Shown: positions 38,303-49,221, numbered from the stretch's first letter. The stretch is DNA of 64,000 nt from Epichloe hybrida (GCA_019022495.1 JAFEKR010000006.1:2728001-2792000); one strand, 5' to 3'. Notes: generated by a model not told the origin, from the letters alone. Translations and numbers: made by a program.

Positions 38303-41300
38303 TATAATAGTAAATAGTAATAATAGTAGTAGTAGTAGTAATAGTAGTAATAGTAATAATAAATTTAATATCTCTTTTTAAGAAATAATTCTATAACTAA
38401 TTAAAAAAAAGTATAAACTCTAAGTAAAAGGCAACTATAAGGACCCACTTTAGACCCACTTTTATTAATTCCTTCTTTTTCTAAGACTAGATTATAGAAA
38501 AAAGCATAAAAGTTATTAGGAAGTAGAGGTATAATTATAAGGACCCACTTTAGATCCACTTTTATTAATACCTCCTTATTCTAAGACTAGATTATAGAAA
38601 AAGCATAAAAGTTATTAGGAAGTTAAGGTATAATTAGTAAGACCCACTTTAGATCCACTTTTATTAATACCTCCTTTTTCTAAGACGAGATTATAGAAAA
38701 AGCATAAAAGTTATTAGGAAGTTAAGGTATAATTAGTAAGACCCATTTTAGACCCACTTTTATTAATATATCTTTTTCTTTAGACTAAATTATAGAAAAA
38801 GCATAGAAACTATTAGTAAATAAAAGATATAGTTAATAAGGTTTACTTTTAAACTTACTTTTTAGTATAATATATAGCTAAGTAAGTAAGCTAAAAATAG
38901 TATATATTCTTAAGCTTACTTTTAAAGCTTTTTTTTCTAATTTTAGTAATAAAGGAAAATATATTATATTTCTTTTTAATATTATAAGAATAATATTCTA
39001 GCTACTTTTTAAAGCTTTTTTAAGGGTTTTTACATTTCTTTTAACTTAAAAAACCTAAAAACTTAATATAATTATTTATAATTATAATAAAAGAAAATAT
39101 ATAGCTAAAAACCCTTCTATAATATAAAGTAAAAATATTTATTTATTATAAATAGCTTATCTTTATAAATATATTATTATTAGATTTATTATCCTATTTA
39201 TATATAATAGTAAATAATTTCTTTAGGGTAAATCTTAGATTTAAAGTAAAAAAAGTATATTAAAATGAATATTAAATCTAATTAAAAGGCTAGAAAGATA
39301 AAATAACCTTTAGAATTTAAGAAATAAATAAAGTTACATAGTAATACTAAAAATACTATACTTAGCTACCCTATTCCTATTATAAGCTTAATAGTTTAAA
39401 TAAGTATAAACTTTAAAGATTTATAACTAAATAACTAGATTCTAATAAAAAAGAAAGCTAATATTAAGTTAATAAAGAAAAATCTAAAGAATATTATAAG
39501 ATATTAATATGCCCCACTTTTATTTTTAGCCTTATACTACATGTAGTATTTGTAGTGTAGTGTAGTATTTACTACACTACAATTCACTACACTACATACT
39601 ACAAGGAAAGTCAAAATACTACATTTACTACACTACATGTAAAGCTCTGGCTATAGGGGGATAATTACTATCCATACTAATAATTAGTAAACATAGCCTC
39701 TAGAGGGTCTTCTTATTAGGACTAAAGGTATTAGGAGAGCCTCTTATTTAATTCTATAATAGTAATTACCTTATAGAGGTCTTTAGCAAGACTTTTAAAG
39801 CCTAGGGAGTGTATATACTTTACTATCTAACATTTAGGCATACTAGCTATAGTATTTAAGGCCTGCTTATAGAGCTTAGTATTTACTATTTTAGTAGGGT
39901 ATAGTTCTCTATGAATTTTCTTAAGGGTTAATAACATAATCTTAAGGTAATTAAGCTTGCTTTTATTAGGGTTTTTCTTAATTATATTCTTTAATATTAT
40001 ATTACTTTATTAGTAGTAATAGAATTACTAGTTACTTTCTGTCTTAAAGTATTAATAAATATAGGTAATTATCTTTTTATAGGAATAGTTATTCCTAAAG
40101 AGGTAATTAAGGAAGTATTATTTAGTATTACTTATTAATATAATAAGGAAAGCCTTCTAATAATATATTTAAGGAAGGTTAATTCTATTATACTTATTTT
40201 TAAAGAGCATAATCTTTAGCGTTAAGAAGTTATATAGCTTCTTACTATAGTGGTTACTATCCTTATATATTTTTATAAGCTCTAAGATTTTCTTTATAAT
40301 CTAATCTTTAGAGGGGAATTACTATAAAGGCATAATTTGTTATAAATAATGGTTTACTAGTTGTTCTTAATAATAATTATCCGGATAGAGCTATTAATAT
40401 AATAGGGATTATTACGGGGGTTCTTATAAGGGTTTAAGTAATCTCTAGGGTTAGGGAAGGTTAATTTCTAGGGTAGGCTAGTAGGGCTATTAATATTAAG
40501 GTTCTAGGGGTTTAGAAGATTATAGTTTTTCTTGTAATCTTTCCTATAACTAAAGGGGCATTAAGGTTTAATAAAGCACTTTCTTAAGCAATACTAGGAT
40601 TAAATATCCTAGGCCTTACCTAATAAGAACACTATAATCTTGTAAAGAATTATGTAATTCTCTAATAATATCCTTAGATACCCTTTTAAAGGTGTCTTTA
40701 AACTAGCCTTTAAAGTCTTCTTAGAATAATTCCTATAGGTTATTATCTCTCTATCCTTAATGCTTACTAAGGTTAATAAATCTTATAATTTGGTTGTTAA
40801 GCTTAAGCTATGTAGTAGTGTCTAGATCTAGCTTAATAGATTCTTTCTAGTTATATAAGAAGTTATAAGTAAGCTATTAAAGGCATAGGGGTAATTTATG
40901 CCTTTAAGGTCTCTTAGGGGTAATAATTAGAGCCTTACTATTACTAGTAGCCCTTTCTCTTGTAGAAGGTCTAGATTTCTCTGCTATTTTTAACTATTAA
41001 AGGAAAAAGTAGTAATAGAAGTAAATTAATAGGGACAAAGAAAGCGATAGAAGTGCTAAAAGTAGGTAAAAGTAATGAGAAAAATAATAATGAATTAATA
41101 GGAATTACCCTTCCTGTTTTTTGTAAAAAGAAGGGAAGGAGATAATCTCTCTTTCTTGCTAATAAGTATAGGGCGAATAGCACTAATAATAAAGGGGGCA
41201 AAAAATAAATTGTAAATGCTTATACAAACAGATTAAAGGTCTATTAGATAAAGGGAATATTTATAGAGAAGTTATAGATATATTAGCTAGCTTAGCTAAG

Positions 41301-41645
41301 GTTATTTAACGTTAGGTTCGAAATAAATACCTTGTGGCAATAGATTTAGTTATTTAGTTAGTTTTCTTGTGATAGACAATAGAATTAATAATTAATAATA
41401 ATATCCTAGATAGATATAACTAAGTTATATCCTTAAGCCTAAGGGTTAATAGATTAATTCCTTAGAAGCCTAATAAGCCTATAACTAGGATTCTAGTCTC
41501 TTCCTTTAGCACACTTATATAGTTATGCCTCTCTACTATAATAACCGTTATAGCATAACAAGGGGTAGTGGTAATAGCGTTTGCAGAAATGTCTTTTCTT
41601 ATAATACCTAGCTTATCTATAGTTATGAAGTTAACTACTGATTAG

Positions 41646-41908
41646 TGTTAGTTGCACTAAGGTCCTACGCAGGTAATAAATCCCGTATAAATTGAAGTCG
41701 ATGATAGTTAGTTAGTTAGTTAGTTAGCTAGGAAAGAGAGAGAAGAGAGGGAAAGTCTAGATGCTAGGAAAGTAGGCGAAACCTGTATGTAAGGCAAAAG
41801 GGGGTGGCGAATTGATGCAGCCAATCATATCGCGTGCATCGCGCCGGACCCACAATTGGTCCGGTCTTTGGCCACGATTGAACCGATGAAGATCCGAAGG
41901 AATTAACA
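41646..41908 (-). repeat. 5' LTR of Copia 19609-41908
   Basis: This 263-bp partner of 19609-19871 has a (TTAG)n run near 41708-41731. The outer right end (GCGCCGGACCCACAATTGGTCC) is intact, while the corresponding inner end of the other LTR is mutated. Confidence 0.88.
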
Positions 41909-42600
41909 CTTATACTATATTTTTATAAAGCTTTATAGGTATATACTTATTATAAACTTACTATTAGGTAAGAAACCTAGGAATATAGAATTTATTAGTA
42001 TATTTATCTAAGGGGTAATTATAAGTCTTTTACTTAATTTAGCTAATTATAAGTTTACTTCTATTTTTTTAAGCTATACTTCTATTTCTAAGATCTCTTA
42101 TCTTATATAAGTATTATATAGCTAGGCTTATATAACCTTATATTACCTTTATAGCTAGTCTAGATTATTATTATTTCTAGATCTAAGGTTATTATATTAG
42201 TTAGGTAGTATTTACTATACTTTATTATATTCTATAATTAAAGTATTTAGATTATTACTTAAGTACTATAAGTTTAAGGCTTTCTTACTAAGTAGTATAA
42301 GTATATTTTAAGTAAATATCCTATAGCTTCTTTATATTTAAATTTAGCTAATAGTTTATTTTCCTAAAAGGGTTTAAGAGTTTAACTTATTATAATTATA
42401 GTAAAAGAGATATAAATAAAGTAAAAGCTAAGGTTTTTAGTTATAGCTAAAGAACTATTACTTAGGGGTAAGTATATAAAGGTCTTAAACTCTAACCTTT
42501 TATATCTCTTATAAGTAGTTCTTATTTAAATACCTTACTATATATATATAGCTATCTAGTAGTTACTTAGTTATTTGCGTAAGCTAAGGCTTATCTAAGG
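41909..42600 (-). mobile_element. Old Gypsy relic, right segment
   Basis: After the TSD CTTAT this very AT-rich stretch continues the relic interrupted at 19608. It would be the gag side of that minus-strand element. No frame or domain is readable. Base composition changes sharply at about 42600, which marks the edge of the RIP-degraded block. Confidence 0.5.
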
Positions 42601-44094
42601 GCTCTATCATGTGACTGTCCTGTCCGTAACTCCCTGGCCTCTGTGCTCCTGATAGCAGTGTAGTGTAGTGCAAAGCTTTGCTTTAGGTAGGTCTTGTGCG
42701 CGGGGGAGTTCTGCTAATCGGAGCTGTACGGAAAAACCGTCAAAGCTGTGACTAGCTGTTTTCGGATAGAAAGGTTGCTTGCCATACACCCACACGTAAA
42801 TCACACCTATCTCCTTAGACACGGTCCACCTTATGGATTAGTGGGGGCCCCACAGGCCCCCTGCTATAAGGCCAGTGACTTCATAAGCACACCAAAGTGT
42901 GGTGTAGTAGTTTGTACAATAAAAATCAGGAGTACATATATTATTAGCTTATTTATATATAAGCAAATATACCTCTAATTCACTTCTGTCCAATTGGATA
43001 CAGACCCTGGTAGAAGTGACTCCACAAGGTAGACCATGTCTAAGGAGATAGTTATGGCACATTACCACCGCACACATATATATTATTTACACTAGTTAGC
43101 TCTATAGATGGCTATTGCTAGTACTCCTACTACTAAGTTAAAAGGGAAAACCCTATACTAGGAAGAAAAACCCCCTTGCGTCTGTGCACAGGCCGGCGCC
43201 GGCCCTGTGTTAGGTCTGCGCCGCTTGGTGTGTTTCCTGTCGTGGGTGTTTGTTGCTAGCTTACGCTAGCCTTATCACCGCACACATAACAAAGTCTGTT
43301 ATATTCATTAATTTAATTACAGCTACGGCCAATTCGCTCAAAAACGCGATTTCTAGTGTTTTCTTTGAATGCGTACATATTGATTAGTCTAACTAGTTTA
43401 TCCGACCTCTAAGAAATTCGCCCGGCTAGGCGGACAGGCAGACTGCCTTGTGTAGCCTTGCGACATCACGTAATATTTTTTTTGCCATGGCGCCCCATAT
43501 AAATTAGGTGCGAAGGGGTGGGATGTGGGATGTGGGCGCATCACAATTATGGGTACGGATCTTTGCGGTTTTTCCGTACAACTCCGATTAGCAGAACTTG
43601 GGACGAGACTTTTAATCTTAACGTCCGTACAGTGGGTCTTGGGCAATTCCGGGCAGCGAGCATCATAACACGCTGTGGGTTCTGCGCTGACTTTGCTACG
43701 AGTTGCTCGGAATTACCTGGACCTACTGAAGTTCCACCCACGTTATATGTTATAACAGTAAGCTAAGTAGTCCTTATTTATAAATTTAGTAATTTTATTT
43801 TAAATAGCCTAAAAATTTTGAATAAGTAAAAAGCCTAACATATCTAAAATGCGCTATAAGAATGCTAGATTAATTTGTACTTAGGACCTTTAGATTAGAA
43901 TATTTGTAACGCTAGGAAAAACTTGATTTTAATAAAATTTAAGTATTATACATAATTACTGTTAATTAAGAGCCTGTAGACACGCTTCCTATTTTGAACA
44001 AAGTGGATTATTACGGTGCATCTGTTAGTTTTAACTTTTGGACAAAATTATTATTGTGGTATTCTTTGCGTTCTGACACAGTACAGTGACCTTC
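42601..44094. other. Transition zone with inverted-repeat relics, no gene
   Basis: This is mixed composition DNA between the transposon block and the first tRNA. It contains a hAT-end-like word (42652-42678), a 39-bp inverted repeat pair (42707-42745 and 43561-43599), a smaller inverted pair (42806-42833 and 43026-43051), and a GC-rich near-palindrome around GGCCGGCGCCGGCC (43191-43204). ACCGCACACATA occurs twice, near 43067 and 43277. Short overlapping frames occur on both strands at 43398-43766 but have no family resemblance or splice support. Confidence 0.6.
42806..43051. mobile_element. Possible MITE-like unit with ~26-bp inverted ends
   Basis: CCTATCTCCTTAGACACGGT with its continuation to 42833 is the inverted counterpart of 43026-43051 (AAGGTAGACCATGTCTAAGG and following), with about two mismatches. 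The 246-bp span has no frame. Its right part (ATTGGATACAGACC, GACTCCACAAG, AAGGAGATAG) recurs in the same order at about 61575-61654. A clear TSD was not identified. Confidence 0.45.
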
Positions 44095-44188
44095 GGTGAG
44101 ATGGCCGAGTTGGTTATGGCGTAAGATTAAGGTATTTGTCTTATTTCTTATGGAGCAATCCGCCTGGGTTCGAGTCCCAGTCTCATCA
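44095..44188 (+). tRNA. tRNA-Leu (anticodon AAG), intron-containing
   Basis: The acceptor stem is GGTGAGA/TCTCATC (one G-U pair) with discriminator A. The D arm contains TGGCCGAGTTGG (A box), and the anticodon stem is TAAGA/TCTTA with anticodon AAG. A 12-nt intron (TATTTGTCTTAT) follows position 37. The variable arm GGAGCAATCC is long, as in leucine tRNAs. The T arm CTGGG-TTCGAGT-CCCAG contains the B box, and a T run follows at about 44197. A second copy faces it at 45260-45353. It should decode CUU/CUC after A34 is converted to inosine. Confidence 0.95.
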
Positions 44189-45259
44189 GCCTTCGTTTTT
44201 GTCTTTTTGCTAATTCGCTATTAAAGTGACAGGATGATGGCGTGGGGCAGAGCAGTCAGAATAACTTGGTTAGAAGATAGGAACCAGCCAAAAGTGTAAC
44301 CCCCTGCCTGTTCGCTAGTCAGGCTTGGGTGACCGAAGCACGGCGTTACAATGATGTCTCTCTATTGCAGTGAAATGACAAGGCTCTTCCAAAATCTTTT
44401 AGCAGCCTAGTTAGTAGCCTTAGGGCTGTTTTTCTTGCATCGTTTAATTCCCTCTTCACAGATGTCAATCAAATCTCAAAGTTCTCCTATGGCGACGTAG
44501 AAATGGTTGATAAGCTCTTGAGATCAATTCTAGCATATAAACAGCTTTTATCTCAAAACTTCCAACACCTTTCTTTTAGCTTAGCTTCGAACTAAAATAA
44601 GTCCAGGACAGGACGAAGAATAGCAGCTAACAATAGCATCAATCACACGCCACAATTGTGACTTTACCCATCATTGGGTCAAGAGGCGCTGCGCTATTGC
44701 TAGTTTATGTCAAGCAATAATCACTTCTTGATTTTTTGAAAAAACAAATTACTGCCGTGGTATTTTGTCTTGATTGTGTTATCAACTGCTTCAAGAGCCA
44801 CCAACTACTACCTATATAAATAATATTCGGCCAGTGAGACGCAAAAATTGTATTTCTCTTGTATCTCCGTGCAAGTACAAGCAAGACCTTGTACACAGCA
44901 AGCAGTGCCCCTATAACAATCATCATTTTTTTAATAAGAGGAGTTAATAACAGAGTCTGACACGGTCCACACCTGACTGAACGATCGTATCATGCAGAGC
45001 GGGTGAATCGTTCGACTAGCAACACGAGGCAATGGCACCGGTAAAGCTTGCCACTACAGTTGACTACAAAAACATGAAAAGCCAGACGATAACAAAAATC
45101 TGCGATGCCTTCCGGTGCGCAAAAGTGCAAAAATTTTCAGGTAACACGTGACTTACACCTGTCTGGTCGCGAAGCCGGCCTTATGCTGTGGGCTAGTATT
45201 CTGTCCACCGGACTGCAAAAAGATCAGGAATCCACGACGATTTGACAAAAGAAATGGAT
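44189..45259. other. Spacer between convergent tRNA genes, no gene recognised
   Basis: About 1.07 kb of unique-looking sequence has only short frames (for example 44705-44926 minus) without initiation context or family resemblance. The T runs flanking it serve as pol III terminators for the two tRNAs. Confidence 0.6.
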
Positions 45260-45353
45260 TGATGAGACTGGGACTCGAACCCAGGCGGATTGCTCCATAA
45301 GAAATGAGGTATACACCTTAATCTTACGCCATAACCAACTCGGCCATCTCACC
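45260..45353 (-). tRNA. tRNA-Leu (anticodon AAG), second copy
   Basis: The mature sequence is identical by eye to the copy at 44095-44188 on the opposite strand, including the long variable arm and the boxes A and B. The 12-nt intron differs (TGTATACCTCAT). A TTTT run lies just beyond the 3' end on the minus strand. The pair is convergent with about 1.07 kb between. Confidence 0.95.
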
Positions 45354-46389
45354 GACTAATATGATTGGGAAAGGCTTCACAATTTGCGTATTTACGGCTT
45401 ACAATCAATTCTCACTCTCGGGAATTTTATCAGGACCCGAGCTTTGATTTCGGTGGCATGGCTCCTGTATAGAAGAGACTGGATTGAGCCTGCTGAACAT
45501 TTCTCCATAACATTGGATTTCATTACCGAGGCAGCTATCTGCAAGGAACGAGACCTGCGGCGCAAGAGTACATAGCGTAGGCCGGTGACCTTCCCATGCC
45601 TTAAAAAATTAGATATTACGTTTGTCTTATTCTCTCCATCAAAAGCCAAGCCAACGTGATGATTTTTTTGAAATGACAGGGCTTACTTCCATTGCTAGCT
45701 ATACCTCGTCAGAACTCGCATTGTAGTCTAAAGGACTCCTCCTGTGACGCAATTCCAGGAATTGAAGCCCATATCACCGATTGGCTTCTAACGACCCTAT
45801 TTCGACAGGGTCTTGAACGAACCACGAGGATTCGACACCAACTGACTATCACATTAGCTATTACAGATAATGCCTAGCCGTCATGTTATGAGAGACTGCC
45901 ATGAAAAATTTCAGAGCAGTTTCTTGCTGCACTCATGCAGAGTACTCGACTGACACGGGCTGAGCGCTTCTACGGAGTAGCAGTGATGGAGATTGGAAGG
46001 GATTCTAAGGTCTTCGGTTTCACGCTGGGAAGTTGTAAGACGTGCGTGCAGAAACGTCGCATTCAATGTCGTTCAAACATAGTGTGTACTATTATTGATC
46101 ATGTAACGCACAATATCGGGATTGAACACTCCATAGGACTTATGATGAAGCCGAACTTGTACTAATTTCGGGCAACTCAAGTTTGAGTAGACATTCTCTA
46201 GGGTAGTCTCCATATACCTAGGTGAAAAATTTAGTCGTGCACGGACCAGTCCTGCGCGATATGGTAAGGACCCTCCGACTTTTTTTTTCTTCGCATATTT
46301 CCCCCTTGCCACATCCAAGAGTCTGCGGGCAGATTCAACAACCATGGACTGACTTATTCTTCCGAACTCACGAATTTTTTCTCTGAATC
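45354..46389. other. Upstream region of mrd1, no gene recognised
   Basis: This is about 1.0 kb of gene-like base composition with overlapping short frames on both strands (45384-45575, 45392-45649, 46073-46345). None has recognisable domains or splice-supported extension. It should contain the mrd1 promoter; no clear TATA box was identified. A T run lies near 46281. Confidence 0.5.
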
Positions 46390-49221
46390 ATGGCTACGTC
46401 ACGAATATTTGTCAAGGGCCTGCCCCCTAATATCACAGAGGCAGAGTTTCGCAAACACTTCTCTGCGAAGAACCGCGAGATCACCGATGTCAAATTGATA
46501 GCTCAGCGTCGGATCGGCTACGTAGGTTACAAGAGCCAAGATGATGCGTCAAGTGCCGTCAAGTACTTCAACAGGTCATATATCCGCATGTCTAAGTTGT
46601 CGGTCGAGGCGGCACGACCGGTAGGTTCTTGCTTCACTTTTTGCCCTGCTTACTGGCTGCTAATGGAATGCTAGATCTCAGACCCAGCCTCGAGCAAAGG
46701 ACACAATGCTTCCCACTCTTCCACTGCGTCATGTCGCCAGAGCGTCTCGGAGATGAAATCTGACAAAGAGGACACGAACCCGAAGAAGCGAAAGCGAGAA
46801 GAACCAAATGCGTCAGATGCAAAGCTGCGGGAGTTCTTGCAGGTCATGAGGTCTGGAAGGGAAGGTGTCATTGCAGATGAAACAAATCCCACCGTCGGGG
46901 CAGACCAAGTTTCTCGACCTGGGCAGCTTACTGTTCCAGAAGACGAGAGTGATGACGAGTATGAACAAATCCCATTGAGAAATGAAAAGTCGAGAAAAAT
47001 AGACACCCATCAACACATGTTAGAGGCGGCTGCCCCAAAGCCACCAATGAAGGGAGAGAGGAATCAAGACGATGGCACACCCGTGAACATTACCAAGGGC
47101 AAAGCTGAGCAAGTTGGTTCAGACATAACTGATGATGGGCCACCGGCGACTCGGGCGACGGATGACGATTGGCTACGATCACGGACCAACAGGCTGCTAG
47201 ATCTAGTTGAACCTAGTGACCTTGTTCCTGGGACGGTGCCTAGCCTGGTCGAAGATAAGTCCGAGCAAGACATCAGAATTGACGGACAAACATCGCATTC
47301 CACAGATGTGGTGACACCAGACATGACTGAGCAGGCGGAGACGAGTAAGGAGTTGGCAGAGGAAGATGCCGTCGGAACTATCTCTCGCACGTCTCGGCTT
47401 TTCGTCCGTAATTTGCCGTATAGCGCCACAGAAGACGATTTGCGAGAAGCGTTTGACAAGTTTGGTGCTCTCGAAGAGGTACGTTACCACGCCAATGTCT
47501 ACTGCACACACCACCACTATGTACCCCCAATTATTCCGTTGTACAGGCGCAATGATGAACCCCAAGATAGGGACAGCTTATACTACGGTATATGATGTGA
47601 ACCTGGGCGAATAATTTTAGTAGATGCTTCGATTGTCTGAGCGCATGCCTTCACTTTTCAAAACATTTTGTCTCTTCTCCGATGGCTGTTTATAGAGAAC
47701 AGCACGATGACTGACATTTTGAGTTCAGGTCCATCTTCCCGTTACTGTTTCGGGGTCAACAAAGGGATTTGCTCTGATTCACTTTGTAGACCCGTCCAGC
47801 GCCCTGGAGGCATTCCAAGCACTGGATGGGGCAACGTTTCAGGGGCGTATCATTCACATCATTCCAGCCAACCCAAAACGAGAGCAGGGATTGGATGAAT
47901 ATGGGATCTCTAAGCTACCCCTGAAGAAGCAAAACATGATACGTAAGAAAGCAGAGGCCGCGTCAAACAACTTCAATTGGAACTCCCTCTATATGAATCA
48001 GATGCCGTCAACGCATCTGTGGCCAACCGGTTGGGTGTCTCAAAATCCGAGCTGCTTGATCCTACATCGGCTGATGCTGCCATCAAGCAAGCCATCGCAG
48101 AGACGACTGTCATACAGGAGACCAAGGCTTTTTTCGCCGCTAATGGTGTGGATCTGGATGCTTTCAAGTCTCAGAGGCGGGGAGACACGACCATACTGGT
48201 GAAAAACTTCCCGTATGGGACTACAACAGAGGAGATCCGAAAAATGTTTGAGGAGCACGGTCAAGTGCTCAAAGTTTTGATGCCTCCCACTGCAACGATC
48301 GCTATTGTGCAGTTTGCGCAAGCAAATCAGGCAAAATCCGCATTTGGTAAGCTCGCGTACAGACGAATTAGGGACAGTGTGCTCTTCCTAGAAAAAGGAC
48401 CTAAAGACCTGTTCAGAGGGGATAGCTCGGAGCAAAGCAGCCTGTTGATCGATCAGCAAGCGACCGGGGTGCGGGGACTTAGCGTTGGTGAGCTGTTGTC
48501 AAGCGGCGATAAGGCGGAAGAGGTGGAAACGACCTCTCTCTTTATCCGCAATTTAAACTTCGCCACCACTACGGGTCGGCTGGCCGAAGCTTTCGAGGCT
48601 CTCGACGGATTCGTATCGGCTAGAGTCAAGACCAAGACGGATGCCAAAAAGCCCGGTCAAACGCTCAGCATGGGGTTTGGTTTCGCGGAATTTCGATCCA
48701 AGGAGCAGGCCCAGGCAGCACTCAAAGTCATGGATGGATACGTGCTAGATGGCCACACTCTGGGCGTGAAGGCATCCCACAAGGGACATGACGCAGCCGA
48801 AGAAAGACGGCGAGAAGATGGGGCCAAGAAGGCAGCAGCAAAGAGGACAAAGATTGTCATCAAGAACCTGCCTTTCCAAGCCACCAAGAAGGATGTGCGG
48901 TCGCTGCTCGGAACTTACGGCCAGCTCAGATCGGTCCGCGTCCCAAAGAAGGCTGACTACACGGCAAGAGGGTTTGCATTTGCCGACTTTGTGACAGCCC
49001 GTGAAGCGGAGAATGCACTAAATGCTTTGAAAGACACCCATCTTCTCGGGCGCCGGCTAGTATTAGACTTTGCTGAAGCTGAGGCCATTGATGCTGAAGA
49101 AGAGATCGAAAAGATGCAGCGCAAGGTAGGGGGTCAAGTTAACAAGGTAGCCCTTCAGCAGCTTACCGGCGGAGGGAGGAAAAAGGTCAATATTGGCAAC
49201 GATGAGGAGGAACCTCAGTGA
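46390..49221 (+). CDS. mrd1: Mrd1/Rbm19-type multiple RRM protein (apparent frameshift)
   Basis: Mrd1 is a nucleolar protein with five RNA-recognition motifs; it binds pre-rRNA and the U3 snoRNA and is needed for early 18S rRNA cleavages. Exons: 46390-46620, 46675-47478 and 47729-49221, with GT-AG introns of 54 and 250 nt. After correcting one frameshift the product is about 842 residues, near family length. RRM1 is at about 4-75 (RIFVKGLPP), RRM2 at 318-392 (RLFVRNLPY), RRM3 at 497-568 (ILVKNFPYG), RRM4 at 612-695 (LFIRNLNF) and RRM5 at 717-793 (IVIKNLPF). An acidic, lysine-rich linker (KKRKREE) separates RRM1 and RRM2. At 48001 the frame shifts: the conserved NWNSLYMNQ block ends in frame 0, and DAVNASVANRLG continues in frame +2, as if one G of CAGGATGCC were missing. 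Both sides remain well conserved, so a sequencing error or very recent mutation is likely. Confidence 0.93.

Larger units (their letters stand above)
37575..39649. mobile_element. Non-autonomous hAT-like element with TGTAG pentamer arrays
   Basis: The 2075-bp insert has inverted ends CAGAGCTTT and AAAGCTCTG and an 8-bp TSD, GCTATAGG (37567-37574 and 39650-39657). The paralogous Copia copy near 14660 is uninterrupted (GCTACAGG). Subterminal zones are dense arrays of CTACA/TGTAG pentamers. The interior has a TAGCTTATAA decamer array, an AGTAATAAT nonamer array, and about four ~115-bp repeats with GACCCACTTTAGACCCACTT (38430-38800). These match the ~100-bp repeats of 11208-13222 on the opposite strand, so the two inserts are one family. 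No transposase is encoded. Confidence 0.82.
35226..41645 (-). pseudogene. RIP-broken remainder of Copia 19609-41908 (pol to gag)
   Basis: This is collinear with 10340-16815. On the minus strand it runs from pol remains at the left to gag remains at the right; the gag zinc-knuckle counterpart lies near 37490-37540. A hAT-like element splits it at 37575-39649. A short minus-strand frame at 40971-41201 is an accidental opening in degraded leader or gag sequence. Confidence 0.65.
19609..41908 (-). mobile_element. Complete Copia element carrying nested Gypsy and hAT insertions
   Basis: LTRs of 263 bp each (19609-19871 and 41646-41908) are flanked by the 5-bp TSD CTTAT (19604-19608 and 41909-41913). 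Coding sense is minus. RNase H lies next to the left, 3' LTR: near 20570-20640 it reads AKLFVFIDRSLTNNKDLSL, the Copia ARLVVFTDASFANNKDLSS block, and near 20120-20190 HKIYEVRWINGNNNPVDMITKALPN. A polypurine tract complement adjoins 19872. Removing the Gypsy insert (21627-35225) and the hAT-like insert (37575-39649) with their TSDs leaves about 6.6 kb. No frame is intact. Confidence 0.88.

Noticed and set aside
37575..39649. Pentamer arrays considered as telomere-like or centromeric satellite sequence.
   Set aside because: The arrays are confined within inverted ends and an 8-bp duplication, so they belong to a transposon; the fungal telomere unit TTAGGG is not present.
1..42600. The AT-rich block considered as a centromere.
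   Set aside because: Nested RIP-degraded retroelements fit both a centromere and an ordinary heterochromatic island; nothing in the sequence distinguishes them without CENP-A or map data.
43398..43766. Three overlapping frames of 64-82 codons near the transposon edge.
   Set aside because: All lack domains, splice support and codon bias, and they span the right arm of the 39-bp inverted repeat.
47990..48010. Programmed ribosomal frameshifting in mrd1.
   Set aside because: No slippery heptamer or downstream pseudoknot-like sequence was seen, and Mrd1 is not known to use recoding; a one-base error or mutation is simpler.
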